NCBI GenBank assembly: GCA_963855995.1
Contig: OY979725.1
Location: 3,658,001 to 3,722,000 of the forward strand
Origin: Muricea muricata
Lineage: Eukaryota > Cnidaria > Anthozoa > Malacalcyonacea > Plexauridae
Length of the DNA stretch: 64,000 nucleotides
Reading direction: 5' to 3'
Shown here one piece after another: positions 1 to 8,970 of this stretch (position 1 is its first letter; the number at the start of each line of letters is the position of its first letter). The position numbers and the translations under genes were made by a program. The notes beneath the pieces are model-generated. The model was given only the letters and a program-made list of their open reading frames with translations, ran no database searches and was not told the DNA's origin.

Positions 1-96
1 AATCATGAAAAGTTTTAGTTAGCGAAGCTTCTGAATGAGCACACTGCATAAATGCAGAAATGCAAAAAAATTAACACAGCGATTTTGGTGTTTCAG

Positions 97-330
97 GAAA
101 TTGAACGAGCTATACTGGAACTTTGTAAAGACTGGGATGATTTAAAAGAACGTGCAAGCGCCAGGTTGAAGAGACTGGAAGATTCGCGAGACTTGCATGG
201 TTTTAAGAACAACGTGGAGGATACGAAGACGTGGATCCAGGAGAAATTAGGGATGTTAGTATACACTGAAGATCTTGGCAAGGATTGCATGACTGTCAAG
301 AAATTGCTGAGAAAACAGGAAGAATTGAAG
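97..330 (+). CDS. SPTBN: Beta-spectrin exon a (spectrin repeat)
   Basis: The exon follows a TTTCAG acceptor at 91-96 and ends before GTATTT at 331. It has 234 nt, phase 0 at both ends, and encodes 78 residues. It opens EIERAILEL and contains the helix A signature KTWIQEKLG and the helix B/C motif LLRKQEELK typical of spectrin repeats. The exons before it are outside the window. Confidence 0.85.
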
Positions 331-3300
331 GTATTTTATTTTCTTAAAGAAAAAGAAAAGTACGAACATTTGATGATGTTAGGAATGTACTGGATCCGGT
401 ACTGGTCTCCAGTATTCGATAAAATATAGACATCCGGTATGATTTGGTTAAAATGTACCCGGATGTAAACTGGATGGTTAGAAAACTTAAAAATATAAAC
501 AAAAGAATGTTGTCAATGTTTTTCGGATGTGCTGAACAGAACCGGTTACTGGGAATGTGGAAGATTTTTTTCTCATCTAAACTGCTCTCTGCCATAGATT
601 GCTGCTGCATCCTTCGACAGCCTTTTTACAACATACCAGTATGAGGATGCATTCGCATGACTTGCAACAGTTTGTTGACGACAAGCCTGTAGCAAGTTGT
701 CAATAGACTTGCTGCAGGTTGTGAATGTATGTACAGGCTTGCTGCAAGTTGTTTCAAAGGTTTGGGAATGACAAGTTGCAGCAGAACTGAATTATTAATT
801 AGCAGACTTGTTGTAACTTTGTGAAATTGACAAAATTTTTGCAGCTTGTTAACAACTAGCCGGGGAAATTGATAACTTGCAAAAAGTCTGTGGCGTTTTG
901 GCTGTTCAGTATGTGATTGTCTAGGTTATCTATGTTCAGGTTAAAAGTGGCGTGTTTTCCACATTCTTTTCAGAGATTGTTAACCAGTACTCAAATGACT
1001 GTTCGTATCTTAACGAATAGTTGGAATCAGATATGAGCGTTCATTTATCGATAACTTTTTCTATACTTCAACACCCTTTCTTTATTCATATAGAGAGATG
1101 TGGATGGTGTATCAAGAAAACTAGAAACCTTCCAAAATGATGGAAGCGCACTGGCTTCCCAAGTTCCTGCCGAGAAGCAGAATCTCGACGTCATCCTCAC
1201 AGAAGTTAATGATATGCTGCAACAACTGTTGTCTTACATGGCAGCTCGACAACGAAAACTTGAACAGTCTTTAGTGTTGCAACAGTTCCTCAGCGAGCAC
1301 AAGAATATGAGGTAAGCTGTAGTGAATATATTTAACCTGCATGTATGGTGTTACGTTTATTACTCATGTCTTCCAAGCTGGGAGGCCAGGGTTCAAATTT
1401 TAGTGAGACCTCCACTCAAGATTTTAAAATATTCGACGAGAAAGGCTGCCTGTGCATTGACATCAGTAAATGGTAAGCCTTTCGCGTCTTCTGGGAAAAC
1501 GACGTTAAATCGGGGTAATATTTCCGTGTTCTCAGTATGGCGAATATAAATCTTAATCCAAACCCAAACCCTAACCCAAACCCTAACCCAAACCCTAACC
1601 CTAACCAATGTTTTATTTGTCGTGTTTTAACTTTGATGGATTGAAGATTTAAAGATTTGATTAGATTCAGGACTTGGATTAAAATTTAATTTCGCGTACT
1701 GAGAACACGGAATTATTAGCTTACATCGTAGGTACCTCGAATACGGGATCGCCTATATCAACAGGGCAATCACCTGTTGGCTAAATCCGCTTAACCAAAA
1801 GCGAAGAACAAAGTAAATTAACATTTGCTTTAGGTGATGAAAATTTTTCCAAACTTCTAGTCAATGCGATTGCGTAGCATAAGCGGGAATGTATTTTTGT
1901 ACGCGTGCTAATTATTCATTTTTTTATCAATATTATGCTAAATTTATCACTATTACATTCAGTTAATCGGACAGGTAATTAATAACATGTACTGTATGCT
2001 TGATGAAAGTATTCGTCTCGGAGGTTTTGCCATTTTTCCTGGCATCATAGCCCTTGCAGTCCTTGTTGCCCATTCCCTTGCAGTCATATCAAAGAGGCCA
2101 TTGCCATTGTAAATAACACGTTATACGGGCAAGATTCTTTCAGTCATTGCAGTGAGTCAATAAACGTAGCGCCCAGACAGGCAACAAACTGTGCTTGTGC
2201 TTACAATATTTGCTCAATATAGAATACCTTTTTTGTGTGTTTTTTTTCAGATCTTGGATAGCGAGCATGACCGCACAAGTGAAGTCAGATCACCACGGAA
2301 ATAGCGAAACGGATCTTGAAGGTGTGCTATCCCTTCACCAGGAACTTCGGACGGAGATCGACACAATGCATAGAAATTTTGAAAACCTCGTCGCCTCTGG
2401 GCAAAATCTTTTGACCGGACAGCATTATGCTGTTGAAATGATCCAAGAGAGGCTTGAAGACTTGCGTACAAGTTGGAGCGAGCTTTTAGAATCTTGGGAA
2501 GACCGTACGGACGAGCTTCGGAGGCGAAAGGAAGCTGAAAATATGAATCGCGAGGTCACTCAACTGGAAGCATGGCTGCTCAACCAGGAGGCTGAACTCT
2601 CGCCAAACGAGTTCGGAAGTTGTTTGGAAAATGTCGAGGATTTATTGAAGAAACATGATGAGATAGAAAGAATGCTGCTAGCTCAAGAAGAACGTTTTCT
2701 AGGCTTGATCCAGCCCTTGGATGATGAGCAATGTTACAATGTTGTAACAGAAGATTTGCCAAACAAGGAGAATGACACCAGCGCTGTCAGTGATGTTCAT
2801 GACTTAACTTCTTTTGCTTCGGATCATGTTTCATTGAGTGCTAACCATGATACATTAGCAATTAGCAAGCCATCCGAATCGAAAGTCTTAAAAAGTCCAG
2901 ATGAGAATGGCAATGACTTGACCGACACACCCTTGCCTTCTGAACTCGGTAGTGTACCAAAACAATCTCAGCACTCCGAGGATCTCTTAGAAGATTTTTT
3001 AACGAGTAACAACTATGAAACTGCAGAAATCGAACCTGAATCTTTCCGTTTGCAAGATGATAAAATTGAAGGTAATGTCGTGCAAAGTGATCGACTTCTC
3101 GAACTTCATTCAGCAGCTTTGAATTGGATTGTGGATCCCGACGATGACGAAACGGCGTCGATCAGAGATGCGTCAGCGACTGTCGATGAAATGCCGATTA
3201 GTATTGAAAATAATCCAACAAAAGATCGTGTTCCAGATCATCATGATGGCTCAGAAACATCCGAATTGCAAATAGAAATGGAGACTGAAAAAGTAGACGA

Positions 3301-5791
3301 TCGAGTGGCAGGGGGTTTGCATGAATACCGTCTATCAAGCACTGCAAACATACAGGACTCTCCCGAGCTTCAAAGTATGAAGCACTTGTTCAAGGAACCA
3401 AGTGCGGCCTCGCAGCGAATACTAGACATTTCTCCATTGTGTGCTGGTGTTTTGCAACGCAAACAAGAAACAGACTTCTCAGGGCAGCGTTCAGTCGCTC
3501 AACCTTGGAGGTCGTATTACACAGTTTTGTCTGAAGACATTCTGCAATTCTTTAAAGATCTCGAAGGTTTCAAATCGAAGTGGCACGTGTCGAAGCCCAT
3601 GAGTTTGGTTGGTGCTTTTTGCGAGGAATTGATGAAAAGCTCAAGGCAGGGGAATATTTTTAGAGTTGTCTTTCGCAACAAGTCTGAGTATTTGTTTGCG
3701 GCTGAAAGTGAGGAAGAGTGTAAGTTGTGGGTGGTGAAAATTAACTCGGTGATAAGAACGGCTGCAGGGTTTGGTAGCCCTGGTGATGGTTACCATGGTG
3801 ATGCTGGTGATCACCTAGGTGATGATAACCATGGGAATCACCTGATTGGTGATACTGGTGATCAGCTGAGGGATGGTGATGGTAAGGTTGGTGATACTGG
3901 TGATCACCCCCGTGATGGTGATAGTAGCCATGGTGATAATGGTGTTCACGAGGTTGATGGTGTTAGTGATAGTGATGTCGATAACTTTCACTGCTGTAAT
4001 TCTGATGATTCTGATCAAGACTATCGTGATGGTTTTAGTAATTATACTAATGATATTCATGATTATGATGATGATGGTAGAAATGACATTGATGGTATGA
4101 AATCCGACAATGAAAAGTTGCCTTCAAGTGATCCCAAACAATCGCTTTCCAACTCTCATGCACCAACGATTGTCATCACAGATACAAGTTCGAACGACGA
4201 GTTTCTGGTGGAAGATGAGATGTTAACCCCAGACACGCGTTCATATTCTGACGAAGATGCCCAGCTATCCGACGGAGATATTCTGCTATTTGATGGAGAC
4301 ACGATATCATTACCAGAGCAATCTGACTATGAACTACCGAGTTGGTATCCTACACGGAGTTCAGATGTGTTGGATCATAACGACACTTACCCTGTTCCTG
4401 GTTATGAGGGAAAACCAGATAGGCAAATTTACCGTCAAGATGTATCCGAAGTTGACAATGCACCGTGTAAGACTACAGAAAAAGGTCACCGAGGTGTACC
4501 CCAAGGTTCTTTTGAACGCCCACCCTCACATTCCAACAGTTCATCGCCCTCTCTTCCCGATGAGGACACGATTGCACCCCCTCCTAAGCTCACAACTCGT
4601 GTTTTTATAGCTCAAGATAAAAATGGACATGGTCCTCCACCTCCCGTCCCTAGCACCCCACCTCCCTCTATTCCCGTATCAGACATGGATCTGCCCCCAG
4701 ACTTGCCAGAAACGTTGCCTCCGCCAAGTGATGATATTTTGGAGATGTTGGATTTCATCCCCCCACCTGTTTTGGATCCATCTTTTGATTTTCTGATGGA
4801 AACCGAAGACAAGGTAGGTGTTTACGTTGTACACCACGAAGGAAAATTTTTTTGTTGATTTACAGTAAGTGTAATTAAAGTGAACTTTTCCTCGAACTTT
4901 TCCAGAAACTGTGCGTTGCTATCAAGAGATCTCCACATAAAGAGAAAAAATAAATAGCGATAGTACATGCCGAAAATGATTGCTTCGCAGCGAATCAATC
5001 CCAATAACAGTGTGATATAACCATGAGTATGTTAACCACATTAATGTCTGTGCGGTGAATTAGGATTAATTCCAGTTCATACCACTGCGAAAATCGACCT
5101 GGGAAACAGAAACCCGCCGTAGCCAGGCATATGTCTGTGGCTGTAAACTCAGAATAACACCACAAAACGATTTTGTCTACGTGTTGAAAACTGCACAATG
5201 AGTCAGAATGAATTTCACTTTATTGTTACTGGGGTAGTTAGTCGAATGATCTAGTTTCAACTCGAGCAGAAGGCGAGAGCTGTAGATCTGATACGACATG
5301 GACCCAAATGTTGTAAATGGCTTGTGGAACTCTCTAATTTTACAGATCTATTGGCGAAGTAATTTTGAAAATAAATACATTTATTTAAGACGAAAAAATC
5401 AAAGTTAAAGTTTATGTAAATCAAAGCCAGTCTGTATCACATTCACAGACTGCTTCGCGCTGATAATTTCTTTTGTGTTTTCTTCGTGAAATATTAACGA
5501 GTTTCACAATCTTGTTTACAGGTGGAGGGAAAGGAACCTACGTCCTACAACGAAGCCAAATCAGCATCCACAACACGCCCTCAGCCAGGTGCAATGACGC
5601 CAATGAGCGACTCTCCTACGTCTTCAAGGTTTACCACCCGAAGATTGGCCCCTCCTCCACCCCCTCGCCCGTCAGTGTCTTTGCTGTCCGACATGGACCT
5701 GCCCATATCCATTCAAACATCGCCGAAACAGCAAGAGCGCAAAGAAGAAAAGAAACGACTGTTTTCAGGAATTTTCAAAAGGAAGAAATGA
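97..5791 (+). CDS. SPTBN: Beta-spectrin, C-terminal part, 4 exons (5' end off the window)
   Basis: The visible coding sequence is join(97..330, 1094..1311, 2251..4813, 5522..5791), 3285 nt or 1094 residues plus TGA. Beta-spectrin is a membrane-skeleton protein that pairs with alpha-spectrin and binds membranes through its PH domain. In order: spectrin-repeat helices (about residues 1-308, with WIQEKLG, LLRKQEELK, LEAWLLNQEAEL and LLKKHDEIE signatures); an acidic Ser/Asp-rich linker (about 308-545); a PH domain (about 547-656) with GVLQRKQE, SYYTVL, FFKD and EYLFAAESEEE, which reads like beta-spectrin PH domains; a Gly/Asp/His-rich stretch (about 660-760); and a proline-rich tail (about 926-1094). 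The tail after the PH domain is about 440 residues, far longer than in vertebrate beta-I/II spectrin. This could point to a beta-heavy (beta-V) type, which is inference. It lies tail-to-tail with the GPCR gene that ends at 8486. The family call is firm; the subclass is not. Confidence 0.9.
331..1093 (+). other. Spectrin intron with degenerate CAAGTTGT-type repeats
   Basis: Intron between exons a and b. The part at about 650-890 is packed with imperfect copies of CTTGCTGCAAGTTGT / CTTGTTGACAAC words on both strands, like the block at about 9090-9410. No coding exon is seen. Confidence 0.6.
1094..1311 (+). CDS. SPTBN: Beta-spectrin exon b (spectrin repeat)
   Basis: The acceptor is ATATAG at 1088-1093 and the donor AG|GTAAGC at 1311/1312. 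It has 218 nt and starts in phase 0; the last two bases (AG) start an Arg codon completed by the first base of the next exon. It reads RDVDGVSRKLETF onward and continues the repeat of exon a. Its second half (SYMAARQRKLEQSL) is the start of the next triple-helical repeat. Confidence 0.85.
1340..1510 (+). repeat. Possible SINE fragment
   Basis: A B-box-like word (GGGTTCAAAT, 1389-1398) is followed about 100 bp later by a GACGTTAAATCGGGGT-type segment that resembles conserved central domains of some animal SINEs. No A box was identified with confidence, so this is tentative. Confidence 0.25.
1514..1720. mobile_element. MITE-like inverted-repeat element carrying a telomere-like array
   Basis: The arms, about 30 bp at 1514-1544 and 1691-1720, are near-perfect inverted copies sharing the core CCGTGTTCTCAGTA. 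Between them lies the array at 1558-1606. No clear target duplication was found. It is in the spectrin intron 1312-2250. Confidence 0.6.
1558..1606 (+). repeat. Interstitial telomere-like repeat (CCCTAA/CCCAAA)
   Basis: About eight hexamers alternate CCCAAA and CCCTAA (TTAGGG and TTTGGG on the other strand). TTAGGG is the usual metazoan telomere unit. The array is internal to a gene, so it is not a chromosome end. Confidence 0.85.
2251..4813 (+). CDS. SPTBN: Beta-spectrin large exon: repeats, PH domain, Gly/Asp-rich stretch, Pro-rich stretch
   Basis: This exon is unusually long (2563 nt, about 854 residues). The acceptor is a T-tract ending CAG at 2250; the donor is AAG|GTAGGT at 4813/4814. 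The split Arg codon is completed by A2251 and followed by SWIASMTAQ. Repeat-like helices end near 2720. An acidic linker with no recognised domain runs to about 3430. The PH domain is at about 3439-3765. A stretch built on GGTGAT-like codon pairs (GD/GDH) spans about 3776-4080 and a poly-Pro region about 4576-4792. A single exon of this size within a multi-exon spectrin gene may reflect intron loss, which is inference. Confidence 0.88.
3776..4080 (+). repeat. Coding GGTGAT-type degenerate hexanucleotide repeat (Gly-Asp/His) inside the spectrin exon
   Basis: Imperfect GGTGAT/GGTGATACTGGTGATCAC units encode a Gly-Asp-His-rich, strongly acidic and probably disordered stretch just after the PH domain. 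The reading frame stays open throughout. It looks like a microsatellite expansion kept in frame. Confidence 0.8.
5522..5791 (+). CDS. SPTBN: Beta-spectrin terminal exon (Pro-rich, basic C terminus)
   Basis: The acceptor is CTTGTTTACAG ending at 5521. The exon is phase 0, has 89 codons and a TGA stop at 5789-5791. It reads VEGKEPTSYNEAK and ends in a lysine/arginine-rich FSGIFKRKK. It contains a run of six prolines and repeats the SDMDLP motif also found in the previous exon (near 4680), suggesting an internal duplication. A weak poly(A) signal ATTAAA lies at 5886-5891 and an AATAAA at 6693-6698; which is used is not known. Confidence 0.85.
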   Translation: MEGKEPTSYNEAKSASTTRPQPGAMTPMSDSPTSSRFTTRRLAPPPPPRPSVSLLSDMDLPISIQTSPKQQERKEEKKRLFSGIFKRKK

Positions 5792-6580
5792 CTCACCGTA
5801 GGTCGAAATTCGCACGGATCCTGTACATATAAGCATTCATGACTTGCATTATCACTATTTTCTACAATCACTCTGGAGCTAATGCATTAAATTAATGCAG
5901 TAAATATTTGTGACAAAAAAAGTGAAATATTTTTTTAATTGAGAGCATTTGTACTATTTCATTTTTTGTGGTCGCTAACCTCATAGAAACCCAGCTCTTT
6001 ATGAGCTGAAGTACAAAAGAAATGTTGAAAATTTTGGGAAAATACCGTACGTATGACTGCTTGCAAAACTGTGCAGAGCCACCTTTAAAAAATCCCGAGT
6101 ACTAGCCAATCACAATCGATGGTTTTTTAAGGCGGGAAAACTTATTTTGACAAATTTAAAATGGCGAGTTGTTTTGGGTTCTTGACGTGTCGTTTGAAAT
6201 ATGTTAAATTTAGGTGCAAAATTGTCGAATTTCGGAGGAATTTCGCTCGATTAAAGCGACGGCAGATAAAAAGAAAGCTTCTGTGAAGTGAATGTGTGAT
6301 TTGAAGCTTTTTGTGAGGCAAAATTCACTAAGAATTCGAATGTAATTTTCGAGGAGAAATGTTGACCTCGATGTTGACAAACAATTTCATTGCTGTAAAT
6401 GGGTGATTTCAGTAAGTAATAATTGACAATGAGGTTTTTAATATTCTTTGGAGTTTGTAAGTACAATGTAATTGCTTTTGTTTTATTCTTGGTTTGCAAT
6501 CAATACAACTAATAATATACTCTTTTGTGTTGTACCTCCAACATGGCCGCCGTGACGTTAAATGCAAACCATCAATACAC

Positions 6581-6732
6581 GGGCGTAACTAGAGCGTTTA
6601 TAATTGCAAGCGTGTTTGCCCGATGAAGTTCATGTGAATCGGTGGATTGCAAGTTTGCAACAGAAACTCGTCGAGCAGAACGCGAATATATGAATAAACA
6701 CTCTCCCTCTTAACGCTCTGGTTATGCCTCTG
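6581..6732. mobile_element. Short inverted-repeat element
   Basis: The ends GGGCGTAACTAGAGCGTT and AACGCTCTGGTTATGCC are imperfect inverted copies. The interior has no reading frame of note. Confidence 0.4.
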
Positions 6733-6990
6733 GTTTTATATTTTTGTTTCAAATGATTCATTTAAAGTAATTACTGTTCGTTTGTTCCTTGGTCTAAATT
6801 TGCATGTAGCTAACTATTTCACGTGTCTGACTTGTCTGCAAAGGACGTCACATTTGAATTTTTCACTAAGGTGTGTTTACTGCAGGCCGATAGCAAACTT
6901 AACAACAATGTTATTGGGCAATGCATGAAAAAACATTAACACCCTCTTTCTTGTATCATAGTCACTCTAGAAGAAAACAGATATCAACCT

Positions 6991-7231
6991 GGGGCCAGTT
7001 GTTCAAAGCTGGGTTAGCACTAACTCTGGGTTAAGTTTAGCCCAATGTTTCAGTTTCTGTAGCTCTACATATCTGCTTATTTTAAAACTTTACAAACCAA
7101 AACTACTATTGATCTAGACAAGATTTCTGAAGAAATACCTTGCCATACTATCAACAAGCTACTGGAAAGTTTGGAAAGAAATTTTATGTTAACCCAGGGT
7201 TAAGCTAACCGACTTTTGAAGAACTGGCCCC
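6991..7231. mobile_element. MITE with GGGGCCAGTTGTTC termini
   Basis: The arms of about 40 bp (GGGGCCAGTTGTTCAAAGC ... and its inverted partner ending AAGAACTGGCCCC) both include a GGTTAGC / GGGTTAA pattern. The 241-bp element is non-coding. No clear target duplication. Confidence 0.7.
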
Positions 7232-7956
7232 TGAACAATTTCAAATGTTCTAGACATTCTGTATTTCTAAAGCCCCTTGAAACCCTTGAAGAGTACTTCA
7301 ATTGAAAATTGATTTCAAGGGCACTTAAAAAGTCCTTAAAAATCCATTGAAAATTAAAAAAACCACTTCAGAATTATATGAAAATATAACTGAACTTAAT
7401 TTTGGTACTATCCAAACATAGCAAGATGTTTTAAACAAGTTAATAGCCAATAAATAGAAGTACTATAGGACAATATTATAATCTGAAGATTATTTTGCAA
7501 TTCATATGGCAACATTGTTTTGATAGTCCACTGTGTTTTTGCTAACATGAATTCTTGCAATGCCCAGGCTTTGGCCTCCGGATCCAGTCCTTTTAAGTTT
7601 TTAATTCTTTCAGTGGAGCCCAGCATGAACCCTAGATAAAATTTGCATTTGACCCTTGAGGAAATGTGATTCAAAATACCCTTAAAAATCCACAGTAAAA
7701 TTGGGTGACCTTTCCCCCAAAACACCAGAGTCTGAAGAAATTTGAGCTCCTTTATGGGGGGGGGGGGGAGGGGTTTGGGTGGGTAAATGGAGTAGTTAAT
7801 TATACATTTTGAAGTGAAAGAACTGAATAGCATCTGCTATCTTAGAACATTTTTGATATGCATATTATGCCACAACAGTCAGGGACCAAAGTTATATCTT
7901 GGTGTTGATTTCATACTCATTGGCAACACTTTATCAGTCTACTAAATTACTTACTG

Positions 7957-8227
7957 CAGGGTTCGTACGCTTACCCCCGTGGGAAACCCTAGATTTTTAT
8001 TTTATTCTTGGAAAACCCTTAAAACCCTGGAATTTGAAATTTATCTCAGAAAAGATGAGAAATATAGCAGGGTATAGAATCATACTTAAACTATTTAACA
8101 CTACCTTGCTATGTAGCGTTTCGTCGGGTATATCTCTTGGCGTTTCGTCAAATACCCCTGCAAAACTTTTTGAAAAACGTCCTGGAAAACCTTGGACTTT
8201 TAAAATTATGGAGGTGTACAAACCCTG
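7957..8227. mobile_element. hAT-like non-autonomous element (CAGGGTTCGTAC termini)
   Basis: It begins CAGGGTTCGTACGC and ends GGTGTACAAACCCTG, imperfect inverted termini of hAT style. The interior has several AAACCCT / CCTGGAA words. No 8-bp target duplication is visible, so the superfamily call is tentative. Confidence 0.5.
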
Positions 8228-8485
8228 TGATTGTTGTTTAAACACTTTGGATTAGGATTTGGATTAGTTTTATGTGCCTAGCTCTGCTTATGACACCACT
8301 GAAATCACCCTTAGTTACTGGATCAAAAATAAATCCAAGATGGCATATTTTATGAGACCAGCTAAAATACCGTTGTATGATCGTAAATCGTCAATATCAA
8401 AAATCTGTAGAGAAGATTAACATGGATTTCCAACAAAAGTGCTATCAAGTCATGTCATGCCCCTTTATACTAAACAATATCTGTG

Positions 8486-8970
8486 TCATAGCACTGAAAC
8501 ATATTGGATTAGCGGAGCTTTCCTGTACGGTATACCACACCGGTGGTTCGTCCTGTCTGTATGTTTTGTACACGTGTGATTGTTCTCTACAACATTCTGA
8601 ATAGGATCAGCATAACTGACTTTTCTCCCAGCCCCATTATTATTACTGTCTTGCAATCTATACGGCACTTCTCCATTGGTTCTGGTATTTACAAATGCCA
8701 TAGTATCTCTACGACTTGACGACCTCCGGACCGACCGGCTCCTGTTATATGTGGTCCCTAGATCGTCTAGGATTTCTGGACGTTCGTCCCTGTCTGAATT
8801 CTTCCCGAACACCAGTCGGGCACAGGGCGTAATCAACATTTTAAAGTAACTGCGGAAGCACTTTCGAAACTCTTCGTTGCAGGCATTGTAAATTATTGGA
8901 TTGGTAAAGCTGTTTCCGTAAAGCATTGTGACAGCGATGGAAAGAATCTCCGAGCTGTATTTTTTACTAC
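8486..8970 (-). CDS. GPCR 1 exon 4: TM7 and cytoplasmic tail
   Basis: The acceptor reads TTGTTTAG then GT in the minus direction. The first two bases complete a Ser codon begun by A10184. It encodes TM7 (SSEILSIAVTMLYGNS, NPIIY), the amphipathic segment CNEEFRKCF and a tail of about 120 residues with many Ser/Arg. The stop codon is at 8486-8488. Confidence 0.88.

Larger units (their letters stand above)
5792..8485. other. Convergent intergenic region between spectrin and GPCR-1 3' ends
   Basis: About 2.7 kb with no recognised gene. It should hold both 3' UTRs. It contains MITEs at 6581-6732, 6991-7231 and 7957-8227, repeat-rich DNA with many AAAGTCCTT/CCCTTGAAA words at about 7265-7740, and a G13 run at 7756-7768. 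Confidence 0.6.

Noticed and set aside
1558-1606. Chromosome end
   Set aside because: The array is 49 bp, mixed CCCTAA/CCCAAA, and embedded in an intron with the gene continuing on both sides.
3815-4100. Open frames on both strands across the Gly/Asp repeat of the spectrin exon
   Set aside because: They are shadows of the hexanucleotide repeat; the true frame continues the PH domain.
7408-7833. 141-codon minus-strand frame
   Set aside because: It lies in repeat-like DNA with a G/C homopolymer and no recognisable domain; most likely chance or transposon debris.
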